From Noviherbaspirillum aerium (GTDB lineage: Bacteria > Pseudomonadota > Gammaproteobacteria > Burkholderiales > Burkholderiaceae_D), in assembly GCF_008929045.1 (NCBI RefSeq), contig NZ_VFAH01000017.1, forward strand, positions 1-64,000: a stretch of DNA of 64,000 nt, written 5' to 3'. Shown one piece after another: positions 45,696 through 53,704 of the stretch (positions within the stretch are counted from its first letter, which is position 1; the number at the start of each line of letters is the position of its first letter). The position numbers and the translations under genes were made by a program. The notes under the pieces are model-generated. The model ran no database searches, was not told the DNA's origin, and was given only the letters and a program-made list of their open reading frames with translations.

Positions 45696-46574
45696 TTATT
45701 GGTCCTGCCAGGCTAACAGCAAGTGATTGACCTCATTCGCACTATCGTATTGCACCCAGTGGCCTGCGCCTGGCACGATATGTGTCTGAATGTCGGGACA
45801 GACTTCCGTCAATATGTGAATAGCCGCTTCAGGGTCCGCTGTCACGTCGTGTTCGCCCCAGATAGCAAGCACTCTGGCATCGACCTGTTCAAGCGCGGCG
45901 CATAAACCGCCCGCCCGTGAAAGCTCCTTGCTGCGAAAGCGAGCCTGAATACAGGCATTGGTGTGAACCTGGGTGGCCAGAAGATCGATGCGACTAGCGT
46001 CATGCAGCATGTGCATTGCCAGATTGTGACGCATGGTTGCGCTTAGCCTCGTTTGGTCTTGGGCCTCTGCCGCGTCTCTCCACGCCAACAGCTTGCCGCG
46101 CGGACGACGCGGCCCGCCGTGTCCGGCCGCTCCCAGCAACGCCAGCCGGCGAACCTGGCCGCGCCGGGCGGCAATCTGCGTAGCGACCAAGCCGCCGAAT
46201 GAAAAACCAACCAGATCGATCTTGCGTTTCTCACCGAGGAGCGAATCAAGTCCAGCGATGGCCTGCTCCACCATGGCGGCCAATTCGGCTGATGCGGCAG
46301 CATCCGAGTCTCCATAACCGGGAAGATCGGGGACCCAGACGGAAGACCGGGCAGCCAGCGCTTCAATGTTGCGCACCCAGTGGAGCCAGCTGCCATGACC
46401 GCCATGCAGCAGGACGAGAGACGGCCCATCGCCAAACCTGCGCCAAACCATGCGGCGGCCTTCGAACTGGGAAACGTAGCGCTGTGACAGCTCATCCAAG
46501 CTGTCAAGGTATTGCGCGACTTCCGCCGCGCTGGAAAATGTCACCTCTGATTGAAGGCTATTTATGGCCGCCAT
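45696..46574 (-). CDS. Alpha/beta-fold hydrolase (last gene of a catabolic operon)
   Basis: The 292-residue protein has the alpha/beta-hydrolase landmarks: oxyanion loop LLHGGHGSWLHWV, nucleophile elbow VGFSFGGLVA (Ser), Asp in LAIWGEHDVTADP, and His in VPGAGHWVQYD. It resembles carbon-carbon bond hydrolases and esterases of catabolic pathways (MhpC-like layout), but the substrate is not readable. ATG 46574 starts 13 bp after the acyl-CoA synthetase stop, with GGAAG upstream. It is the fourth gene of a minus-strand operon with Bug receptor, enoyl-CoA hydratase and CoA ligase, so it probably acts on a thioester or ester intermediate of the same pathway. Confidence 0.88.
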   Translation of the reverse strand: MAAINSLQSEVTFSSAAEVAQYLDSLDELSQRYVSQFEGRRMVWRRFGDGPSLVLLHGGHGSWLHWVRNIEALAARSSVWVPDLPGYGDSDAAASAELAAMVEQAIAGLDSLLGEKRKIDLVGFSFGGLVATQIAARRGQVRRLALLGAAGHGGPRRPRGKLLAWRDAAEAQDQTRLSATMRHNLAMHMLHDASRIDLLATQVHTNACIQARFRSKELSRAGGLCAALEQVDARVLAIWGEHDVTADPEAAIHILTEVCPDIQTHIVPGAGHWVQYDSANEVNHLLLAWQDQ

Positions 46575-46587
46575 CCCTGCTTCCTGC

Positions 46588-48675
46588 TCACTTGCCGAGC
46601 ACAACGACGCCGTCAGCCGCGCGCACTCCCTGCCCTTGTGGCAGAACGAACAGCGGATTGATCTCGGCTTCGATAAGACGTTCTCCCATGTGCGCAGCCA
46701 TCTCCGAAAAGGCAACGATGGCAGAAACGAGCGCATCGATATCGGTCTTGGGCCGCCCGCGAAAGCCGTCGAGAAGCGGCCAGGTCTTGAGCTCTCGTGC
46801 CAACTCCAGTGCTTCCGTGCGGCTCAGTCCACCCGTTTGCGGCAACAGTCGCATCGTAGTGTCCTTGAAAAGTTCCGCCGTAACGCCGCCCATGCCAAGT
46901 AAGATCGCCGACCCCAGCGGGTCGCGATGGAAACCTAAGATGAGCTCGATGCCGCCCGTCACCATCTCTTGAATCAAAAAACGATCTGGCGCAATACCGG
47001 TGTTGGCCTTGACTTCGGCGGCCATCGCAGTCAGGCGTGCGCCAACCCGTTCCGCTGCAAGGTTGACAGCGACGCCACCGACGTCGCTTTTATGCGTAAT
47101 CGTGTTTGAAAGAATCTTCAGCACCACGCAGTCACTCAACTCTCGTGCAGTCCTCTCGGCTTCGGCCGGCGTCGTCACCACCTCTTCACGGACGCCTGGC
47201 ACGCCGAATCGTGCAAACAATTGCTTGGCTTGGGCTTCATCCAGCGGTCCCGCTGAAAAGTCCGATGTTGACACCTGCGCCGGCATGGCCGCATCCTCAG
47301 CCGGAGCTATCCAGCGAGCGGCCCTTAGCATCCCATCCAGCGCTGCCGTGCAACTCTCTGGCGCCATGAAAGCCGGCACGCCGCGCTGAGTCAGGAGAGC
47401 GGCCACATCGGGCGCATGTGGACTGACGTATGCCAATACTGGCTTGTCGCTGGTGTGCAGACAGTCATGGATGGCGCCAGCCATCAGTTCGGGCATCGCC
47501 AAGCCGGAAGACCCGACAATGACAGTCAAGGCGTCATAGCTTGGGCTGTCCAGCAGCGTCTGGATTGCGCCGCGCAGCAGATCCGGTTGCAGGCCCGCCA
47601 GTGTCACGTCGATCGGGTTGCGGTCGAGCGCAGCTTGATCCCCGCTTTGCAACGCACCCAGGCGGGCGGCAGTTGTCTCGTCCGGAGCCGGGGTCTCGAA
47701 GCCGGACACGCCCAGGCTGTCGGACACCAGCGTTCCCGCGCCGCCGGTCGAGGTCAGGATGGCCACACGATTGCCGCGCAGGACGCGGCCGGTCGCCAGA
47801 GCGGCTGGAATATCGAGCAAGTCGCCGAAGGTGTGCGCCCGGATAATACCGACTTGCCTGAACAGGGCGTCATACATGCGGTCCGCTCCGGCCAATGCGC
47901 CGGTATGCGAAACCGCAGCCTTGGCACCCGCTTCGGACCGGCCGATTTTGAAGGCGACGACCGGCTTGCCGGCGCGCGCCGCCTTCAGCGCTGCGGCGCG
48001 GAACTTGTCCGGATTGCGAACGCTCTCGATATACAGGGCAATGACCCGGGTCGCATCATCATCGGCCAAATAATCGACGAAGTCGGAAAGGTCAAGGTCC
48101 GCCTCGTTGCTGGTGGACACAAGCTTGGACAAACCAATCCCGCGCGCCGCTGCGCGCGACAGCAAGGCGCCCAGGATACCGCCGCTCTGCGACACCACGC
48201 CGATGGCGCCAGCCGGAAAATGATCCATTTCCAGGGCCCCGCTGGCAGACAAGACGATATCGTCGGTGAGATTGACCAGGCCAATGGTATTGGGGCCGAG
48301 TAGCCGCATCTTGCCGGCGGCTTCAATCAATTCGCGCTGACGGCGCATGCCCTCTTCACCGGTTTCAGTATAGCCGCTGGCGAGCACAATGGCTGCCGCC
48401 GTGCCACGTGCGGCCAGGTCGCGCACCGCCAGGTGCGCGCGCTCCGCACCGAGCAGCACGATACCCACGTCGGGCACTTCAGGCAACGATGCAATATCTG
48501 GATAACAGCGCAGGCCAGCGATGGTGTCGGCCCTTGGATTAACCGGAAATATATTGCCCCTGAACCCATGCTTGAGCAGATACGATACCGGCCGCCCTGC
48601 AGTCTTGTTCACATCCGCAGATGCGCCAATCACGGCAACGCTGCGTGGTTTTAGCAGATAGGAAATGGCGCTCAT
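46588..48675 (-). CDS. Acyl-CoA synthetase (ADP/NDP-forming), alpha-beta fusion
   Basis: The 695-residue protein contains the CoA-binding domain (RSVAVIGASADVNKTAGRPV), the succinyl-CoA-synthetase-like domains (VSQSGGILGALLSRAAARGI, VSHTGALAGADRMYDALF with the presumed phosphohistidine) and a C-terminal ATP-grasp domain (CVVLKILSNTITHKSDVGGV). Unlike the Pat-like protein at 12091 it has no GNAT domain. It would activate a carboxylic acid to its CoA ester with NTP. ATG 48675 has AAGGAG 8 nt upstream, overlapping the end of the enoyl-CoA hydratase gene. It probably charges the acid captured by the Bug receptor of this operon. Confidence 0.9.
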   Translation of the reverse strand: MSAISYLLKPRSVAVIGASADVNKTAGRPVSYLLKHGFRGNIFPVNPRADTIAGLRCYPDIASLPEVPDVGIVLLGAERAHLAVRDLAARGTAAAIVLASGYTETGEEGMRRQRELIEAAGKMRLLGPNTIGLVNLTDDIVLSASGALEMDHFPAGAIGVVSQSGGILGALLSRAAARGIGLSKLVSTSNEADLDLSDFVDYLADDDATRVIALYIESVRNPDKFRAAALKAARAGKPVVAFKIGRSEAGAKAAVSHTGALAGADRMYDALFRQVGIIRAHTFGDLLDIPAALATGRVLRGNRVAILTSTGGAGTLVSDSLGVSGFETPAPDETTAARLGALQSGDQAALDRNPIDVTLAGLQPDLLRGAIQTLLDSPSYDALTVIVGSSGLAMPELMAGAIHDCLHTSDKPVLAYVSPHAPDVAALLTQRGVPAFMAPESCTAALDGMLRAARWIAPAEDAAMPAQVSTSDFSAGPLDEAQAKQLFARFGVPGVREEVVTTPAEAERTARELSDCVVLKILSNTITHKSDVGGVAVNLAAERVGARLTAMAAEVKANTGIAPDRFLIQEMVTGGIELILGFHRDPLGSAILLGMGGVTAELFKDTTMRLLPQTGGLSRTEALELARELKTWPLLDGFRGRPKTDIDALVSAIVAFSEMAAHMGERLIEAEINPLFVLPQGQGVRAADGVVVLGK

Positions 48676-48680
48676 GTGCT

Positions 48681-49481
48681 TTACTCCTTGCTCGACCGTG
48701 CAGCGTTCTTTTCCAGGAATGCCATCACCGCCTCGCGGTGCTCGGTGCTGGTATAGCAAATACCTTGCGCCTGACTGCCCTGCGCGAAGACCTGATCTGC
48801 CGGCAGCTCGAAGCTTTGATTCAGGATGGTTTTGCCCAGTGCCAGCGCGGTGGCCGAGCCCTTGCTCAATTCCAATGCCCAAGCCTTGGCGTCGTCCACC
48901 AGCGTATCGGCAGCGGCCATCCGGTCGGCGATGCCAATCCGCAGGGCTTCCTCGGCTTCCACCTTGCGGCCGCTGAAGATCAGTTCCTTCGCCTTGACCA
49001 AGCCAACGCGGCGGGGCAGGAAATACATGCCTCCGCCGTCGGGGATCAGGCCGCGGTTGATATAAGACCACGTAAAGCTAGCGGCGTCGCTGGCAATGAT
49101 GAAGTCGCAAGCCAACGCCGTATCTGCACCGAGTCCGGAAGCCGCGCCATTGACGGCGGCAATGGTCGGCTTGGGCATGGTGTGCAACAGCGAAATCGTA
49201 TAGTGCACACGCTGCTGGCGGCTCCAGCCGTTGAACGCCACTTCGCCGGCGGGTGCCTGCATGCGGCGCTCCATGCCGGCGACGTCGCCGCCGGCGCAGA
49301 ATCCCTTGCCGTTGCCGGTCAGTACCAGCGCGCGGATCGCCTTGTCGGTGGCAACGCGCTCCAGCGCCACGATGAATTGCGTGCGCATCTCGTCGCTCAT
49401 CGCGTTGCGTTTTTCCGGGCGGTTGAAATGAATGGTGGCAATTCCGGATTGAATCTGCAGATCAATGAGATCGGTGGTCAT
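48681..49481 (-). CDS. Enoyl-CoA hydratase/isomerase family protein
   Basis: The 266-residue crotonase-fold protein has the oxyanion-hole segments NRPEKRNAMSDEMR and GKGFCAGGDVAGMERR, plus ASGLGADTALACDF. The catalytic region FTWSYINRGLIPDGGGMYFL has Asp rather than the usual Glu pair near DGGGMY, so it may be an isomerase or an atypical hydratase. ATG 49481 follows AAGGA. It lies 28 bp downstream of the Bug receptor gene and 5 bp before the acyl-CoA synthetase gene, in a tight catabolic operon. Confidence 0.9.
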   Translation of the reverse strand: MTTDLIDLQIQSGIATIHFNRPEKRNAMSDEMRTQFIVALERVATDKAIRALVLTGNGKGFCAGGDVAGMERRMQAPAGEVAFNGWSRQQRVHYTISLLHTMPKPTIAAVNGAASGLGADTALACDFIIASDAASFTWSYINRGLIPDGGGMYFLPRRVGLVKAKELIFSGRKVEAEEALRIGIADRMAAADTLVDDAKAWALELSKGSATALALGKTILNQSFELPADQVFAQGSQAQGICYTSTEHREAVMAFLEKNAARSSKE

Positions 49482-49509
49482 GTTGGTATTCCTTGCAATA
49501 TCGGTAGAA

Positions 49510-50514
49510 TCAGTTGGCGGTGATGCTGTTTTCCTTGATGATCTTTCTCCACCGGATTTCCTCGCCACGCACGTAGGTATCGAGTTCCGCAGGCTCGCCA
49601 GCGGCAATGATCACCCCTTCGTCCTTGGCCTGCTTGCGGAAGGTTTCGGTAAGGATCGCCTTCTTGGCAGCTGCATTGAGCTTGGCGATGATCTCTGGCG
49701 GGGTGCCGACCGGTGCATACAACCCATACCAGCTCTCAGCAGCGTATCCGGGCACGCTGCTCTCGGCTATCGCGGGGACGTTTGGCATTGCCTGCGATCG
49801 CTGGGTCGTGGTTACGCCTAGGGCGCGCAGCTTCCCGCTTTGAAGGAAAGGCGCTACCGCGGCGGCGGTGCCGAACATCATATCGACCTGCCCGCCGATC
49901 AAATCGGTCAGAGCCGGACCGGCGCCCTTATAGGGAACATGTGTCAGGTCCAGCTTGGCGAGATTCTTGAATAGCTCGCCCGCAAGATGAGCCGATGTGC
50001 CGTTGCCTTGCGAAGCGAAGGTGAGGCCGCCCGGTTTAGCCTTCGCTGCGACGATGATATCCTGGACGCTTTTGTAAGGGCTGTCCGGCTTTACGACCAG
50101 AACGTTAGGGGAGCGCCCAATCAGTATGACTGGCGCAAAAGCCTTGTCTGTCACGTAGGGCAATTTCGGCTGCAGGCTAGGATTAACGGCATGGGCGAAC
50201 GTCGCCAGCAATAGCGTGTAGCCATCCGGGGCGCTCTTGGCCACGGAATCGGTTCCAATGATTGTGCCGGCACCCGGCTTGTTCTCGATGATGACTGACT
50301 GCCCCAGATCCTTGGACATCTCGCTACCGAGGATTCGCGCAATCAGGTCGGTTCCCCCGCCGGGCGCGAACGGTACGATGATGCGTACCAGCTTTTCAGG
50401 ATAGGCGGCCAATGCGGACGGAACCGCAATGCCACTGGCAGCCGCTGCGGCGGCGAGCGTAACAGTCAGGCCAAATTTGCGTAGCGACGACTTCAAGTTC
50501 AATGGCGTTTGCAC
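49510..50514 (-). CDS. Bug-family tripartite tricarboxylate transporter receptor
   Basis: The 334-residue periplasmic binding protein starts at GTG 50514, with GAGGAG 7 nt upstream. It has a signal peptide (LTVTLAAAAAASGIAVPSALAAYPE) and the Bug signatures VRIIVPFAPGGGTDLIARIL, NKPGAGTIIGTDSVAKSAPDGYTLL, HVPYKGAGPALTDLIGGQVD and PNVPAIAESSVPGY. Such receptors bind carboxylates for TctAB-type symporters, which are not in this window. It is the first gene of the operon and faces an IclR regulator, so its ligand is probably the operon's inducer or precursor. Confidence 0.93.
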   Translation of the reverse strand: MQTPLNLKSSLRKFGLTVTLAAAAAASGIAVPSALAAYPEKLVRIIVPFAPGGGTDLIARILGSEMSKDLGQSVIIENKPGAGTIIGTDSVAKSAPDGYTLLLATFAHAVNPSLQPKLPYVTDKAFAPVILIGRSPNVLVVKPDSPYKSVQDIIVAAKAKPGGLTFASQGNGTSAHLAGELFKNLAKLDLTHVPYKGAGPALTDLIGGQVDMMFGTAAAVAPFLQSGKLRALGVTTTQRSQAMPNVPAIAESSVPGYAAESWYGLYAPVGTPPEIIAKLNAAAKKAILTETFRKQAKDEGVIIAAGEPAELDTYVRGEEIRWRKIIKENSITAN

Positions 50515-50671
50515 GGAATGTCTCCTCAATGATATGGGATTGGAGAAAGGTGCAGTGGTGAACAACCTGCAGCCCTGCTCTTTGTCCATGCAGGCAGTGT
50601 ATGCGGTAAGATTGGTCAATGGAGGCCACGATTTCCACCTAGTGGAATTGCAAGTTGAAGGGAAGTTGCCA

Positions 50672-51466
50672 GTGGATAAGATGTCCGTTCTATCGATGAA
50701 GCGAACCAGGCTCGAACAGCCGCCCCAGAATCGTTCGCTTGAGCGGGGTGTCGAGATATTGCGTGCCTTTCGGCCGGGAGCGAGTCTGCTAGGCAATGGA
50801 GAGTTGGCCGAGCGTACGGGGTTGTCGCGAGCAACGGTGAGCCGCCTGACGCAGACCCTTGTGGGAACCGGCCTGCTTGAATACGACCGCAGCCGTCGCG
50901 CCTATCGTCTCGCCGCTCCAGTACTGAGCTTTGCCCATGCAATGCGCTCCGGCTCGCCGGTGCTGCAGGCGGTCGGCCCCATGATGCGCGCCATCGCCGA
51001 ACGGAAGAAGATTAATGTTGGCTTGGCAGTAGCCGATCGTGAGGAAATGGTGTATCTGGAATCGGTGCGATACAACCGCAAGCCGACGCTGCGCAATGTC
51101 GTAGCGGGTCAGCGCGTTCCCATGGAGTTGACTTCACTGGGACGTGCCTATCTGGCGGCCGCACCGGAGGCAGATCGGAAGGCACTCCTATTGCAGTTCA
51201 AGGGCCGACGGCCGACCGGATGGCGCTCTCTTGAACGAGAGATTGTCCAGGCAATCGAAAGCGTGCGCCGGCACGGCTACTGTGTGGCTTCCTGGCAGCC
51301 GGAAGTCGTTGCATTGGCAACGCCCATTGTAGTAGAAGGCCACCCAGTCTATGTACTGAATGTGAGCGTCTCGACCCAACTGGCGCCTGAGATGATCAGT
51401 AACGAATTAAGCGACCAGTTGATGGACCTTGCGGCGAGGGTCCGCCAGGCGATTACATCCCTTTAA
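50672..51466 (+). CDS. IclR-family transcriptional regulator
   Basis: The 264-residue protein has a winged helix-turn-helix (RSLERGVEILRAF, LAERTGLSRATVSRLTQTLV) and the IclR effector domain (VGLAVADREEMVYLESVRYN, GYCVASWQPEVVALATPIV). I start at GTG 50672, because AAGGGAAG lies 8 nt upstream; ATG 50681 or 50696 are alternatives. It is divergent from the Bug-hydratase-ligase-hydrolase operon, which it presumably controls in response to the substrate. Operator half-sites in the 157-bp gap are not obvious by eye. Confidence 0.9.
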   Translation: MDKMSVLSMKRTRLEQPPQNRSLERGVEILRAFRPGASLLGNGELAERTGLSRATVSRLTQTLVGTGLLEYDRSRRAYRLAAPVLSFAHAMRSGSPVLQAVGPMMRAIAERKKINVGLAVADREEMVYLESVRYNRKPTLRNVVAGQRVPMELTSLGRAYLAAAPEADRKALLLQFKGRRPTGWRSLEREIVQAIESVRRHGYCVASWQPEVVALATPIVVEGHPVYVLNVSVSTQLAPEMISNELSDQLMDLAARVRQAITSL

Positions 51467-51590
51467 TTCAAGGCCGATGTATAAATGGCGGTCTAACCGG
51501 AAAACCAATCAGTCCATAATCCGCATCGCTACTGAACGCGCAGCCTAATTCTCGATGGGGCTCGACACATAAGCATGGCCGGGAGCAGCC

Positions 51591-51754
51591 CTAGAGCGTT
51601 TTCACCCTGACCGGCCTAGTCGAGGCCGAGGCAGATTGCAACTGGAACAAGGCGTGACGACGCGACATGGCCAAGCCATGGCAAGGAGTCACAACGCGGT
51701 GCCGGCAGCAACCTTTCCGGGATCGGCAGGCAGGTCAGGGTGAAACCGCTCTAG
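51591..51754. repeat. Palindromic MITE-like element A bounded by CTAGAGC/GCTCTAG
   Basis: The 164-bp sequence begins CTAGAGCGTTTTCACCCTGA and ends with the near-perfect complement (arms of about 26 bp, two mismatches). Inside are further short palindromes (CATGG..CCATG around 51667-51681). It encodes no protein. Size and ends match the element at 56838-57000. Its right CTAG is also the left end of element B. Confidence 0.7.
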
Positions 51755-51878
51755 GCTGTGTTTGATAAGCTGCTGCGCGATCCCGATTGGCACCTGCGGT
51801 GCTCGGCGTACCCTGCGTACGCGTGCGCTCCTCGGCGCCGATCCGAACCGCTCGCAACGCTTATCAAACACAGCCTAG
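51751..51878. repeat. Palindromic MITE-like element B, abutting the tautomerase gene
   Basis: CTAGGCTGTGTTTGATAAGC (51751-51770) is repeated as a perfect reverse complement at 51859-51878, enclosing 88 bp. The terminal sequence resembles IS5-family ends, and CTAG fits the YTAR target of that family, so a non-autonomous IS5-type element is likely. Part of its interior (51799-51855) recurs at 60171-60232. The right-hand CTAG supplies the stop codon of the tautomerase gene. Confidence 0.7.
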
Positions 51879-52099
51879 ACCTGGATAGTCTGGGCAGGTG
51901 CCGGTGACCACGGATTGTTGTCGCGATGGAGTATGCCGGCATACGACCAATTTCCCTTTGCCACATCGGCGAAGATCAGCTGCACGCGATCACTTCGTGC
52001 GCCGGTGACTGAATTCAACCCTTTCGTCGGGCGCTGTGGCTGTGACCGCTTCCGTTCGAGCGTACGTCCTTCACCAATGTCGACGCGGATTAATGGCAT
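51875..52099 (-). CDS. 4-oxalocrotonate tautomerase-like protein
   Basis: The 74-residue protein begins MPLIRVDIGEGRTLERKR, giving the N-terminal Pro that is the catalytic base of the tautomerase superfamily. It continues with the second strand DRVQLIFADVAKGNWSYAGI, comparable to the V.v.I.EVP..NWG.GG of 4-oxalocrotonate tautomerases. The helix between them contains SQPQRPTKG and looks degraded. The TAG stop lies in the terminal CTAG of repeat element B, so the natural C-terminus may have been cut by that insertion. It starts 5 bp after the GAF gene and is the last gene of the ggt-Bug-GAF operon. Confidence 0.65.
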   Translation of the reverse strand: MPLIRVDIGEGRTLERKRSQPQRPTKGLNSVTGARSDRVQLIFADVAKGNWSYAGILHRDNNPWSPAPAQTIQV

Positions 52100-52104
52100 G
52101 TGGT

Positions 52105-52620
52105 TTATTTCTTTGTCAGATCACAGTCAGACTGCTGTTGCAACTGCATCAAGGGCGCAACGAGGAAGGCGCCGATGAGCAATCCAAGGCGTTCGTGGTC
52201 AGGCGTGAACCAGCCCTCCTCATGGCTGAGATTCATCGTGCCGATGCATTTACCGTCATAAGCAATTGGAATGTTGAGCATCGAGCCAATATTGAGCGAA
52301 CGCAGTGTCTCATGGTCGTCGAACATCATAAGGATTTCGTCGAAACGCTCTGCACGGTACACCTTGCGTTGCATGAGCACGTGCTCGCCCCATGGGGTCG
52401 CCGCCTTCTTCTTGCGTCCGCCGAGCGGGTAGACGGCGGGCATGCTTGAGTGTAGCCGCTGCACTTCAAAGCGCTGCGAGTCGAACAGCATGATTGTGAA
52501 CAGCCTGAAGCCGATCACTTGCTCAGCGATGGCCTCCGCGGCCGAGAACAGGCGCGATGGCTGCTGGTCTGCGCGCGCAGCGTGAACAAGCGCGTCGATA
52601 TTCAATTCGAAAAATGTCAT
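52105..52620 (-). CDS. GAF-domain protein
   Basis: The 171-residue protein is essentially one GAF domain: AEAIAEQVIGFRLFTIMLFD, then RLHSSMPAVYPLGGRKKKAA, then a core ETLRSLNIGSMLNIPIAYDGKCIGTMNLSHEEGWFTPDH, with the typical s.l.vPi...g..iG.l.l pattern. No output domain is attached. It may bind a small ligand directly, or act as a stand-alone metabolic accessory as in some catabolic operons. ATG 52620 was chosen; the ribosome site is poor. It lies between the Bug receptor (65 bp upstream) and the tautomerase gene (5 bp downstream). Confidence 0.82.
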   Translation of the reverse strand: MTFFELNIDALVHAARADQQPSRLFSAAEAIAEQVIGFRLFTIMLFDSQRFEVQRLHSSMPAVYPLGGRKKKAATPWGEHVLMQRKVYRAERFDEILMMFDDHETLRSLNIGSMLNIPIAYDGKCIGTMNLSHEEGWFTPDHERLGLLIGAFLVAPLMQLQQQSDCDLTKK

Positions 52621-52685
52621 AAGCAAAGGTGGCAATGGCCATAGGATAGCGCCGCCTGCAACGCAGGCGGGCGGCAAGCACGGCG

Positions 52686-53663
52686 TTACTCGGCTTTGAT
52701 GTCGAGCTCGCGGATCACCTTGGCGTATTTTTCCGCATCCGCCTTCAGCACATTCGCGAACTGGTCGGGCGTGGACTGGACGACTTCGACGCCGATGCCG
52801 GCCATTTTTTCGCGCACTTCCGGCAGGGCCAGGATACGGTTGATCTCGGTATTCAGGCGCGCCACAACCTTAGGCGGCATGCCTGCGGGGCCGAAGGCGC
52901 CGTACCACACGGCGAGTTCGTAGCCGGGCACGGTTTCGCCGACGGTCGGCACGTTGGGCAGCAGCGGCGAACGCTTGCTCTCGGTGACCGCAAGCAGGTT
53001 GAGTTTGCCCGCCTTTACATGTGATAAGGTTTGCGTGCCGGCGCTAAACAGCAGTTGCGTATGTCCTGCGACCGTATCGGTTACCGCAGGCTGCCCTCCC
53101 TTGTACGGCACATGCAACATGTCGATCCCGGTCGCTTTCTGGAACAAAGCGGCGCTCAGGTGGTTGGTCGAACCATTGCCTGCAGTAGCATAGGCGATCT
53201 TGCCGGGATTGGCTTTCACATAGGCGATGAATTCCTTGACGTTCTTCGCCGGTACCGACGGATGCACGACCATGGTGTTGGTGACATAGCCCACCAAGGC
53301 GATCGGCGCGAAACTCTTGACGCCATCAAAGGGCATACTGGACATCATCGCAGGGTTCATCGCATGCGTGCTCATCGATCCCATCAACAGCGTGTGGCCA
53401 TCCGCTGCAGACTTGGCGACATAGTTGGAACCGATATTGCCTGAGGCGCCTGGCTTGTTCTCCACAATCACCGGCTTGCCGAATGTTTGCGCCATGTATG
53501 AGGCAACCGCACGCGCAAGAATGTCAGTAGACCCGCCCGGCGCCCATGGCACGATGATCGTGATCTGCTTTTCAGGCCAGCTTTCCTGTGCCTGTGCGGA
53601 GAGTGCCGTGAGGGCGACCAGGCCGACCGCGGCAGAGGTGAACAGTTTTGCAAAACGACGCAT
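52686..53663 (-). CDS. Bug-family tripartite tricarboxylate transporter receptor
   Basis: The 325-residue periplasmic receptor starts MRRFAKLFTSAAVGLVALTA, with a cleavable signal ending ALSAQAQ. It carries ITIIVPWAPGGSTDILARAV, NKPGASGNIGSNYVAKSAAD, HVPYKGGQPAVTDTVAGHTQ and PNVPTVGETVPGYELAVWYG. GGAGGG lies 5 nt before the ATG. It follows the gamma-glutamyltransferase gene by 41 bp, so its ligand may be a gamma-glutamyl compound or an acid released from one; that is inference. No TctA or TctB gene is nearby. Confidence 0.93.
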   Translation of the reverse strand: MRRFAKLFTSAAVGLVALTALSAQAQESWPEKQITIIVPWAPGGSTDILARAVASYMAQTFGKPVIVENKPGASGNIGSNYVAKSAADGHTLLMGSMSTHAMNPAMMSSMPFDGVKSFAPIALVGYVTNTMVVHPSVPAKNVKEFIAYVKANPGKIAYATAGNGSTNHLSAALFQKATGIDMLHVPYKGGQPAVTDTVAGHTQLLFSAGTQTLSHVKAGKLNLLAVTESKRSPLLPNVPTVGETVPGYELAVWYGAFGPAGMPPKVVARLNTEINRILALPEVREKMAGIGVEVVQSTPDQFANVLKADAEKYAKVIRELDIKAE

Positions 53664-53704
53664 GACGCCCTCCAGGTTGAATGTTGACTGCGAAAGAATG
53701 CTGC

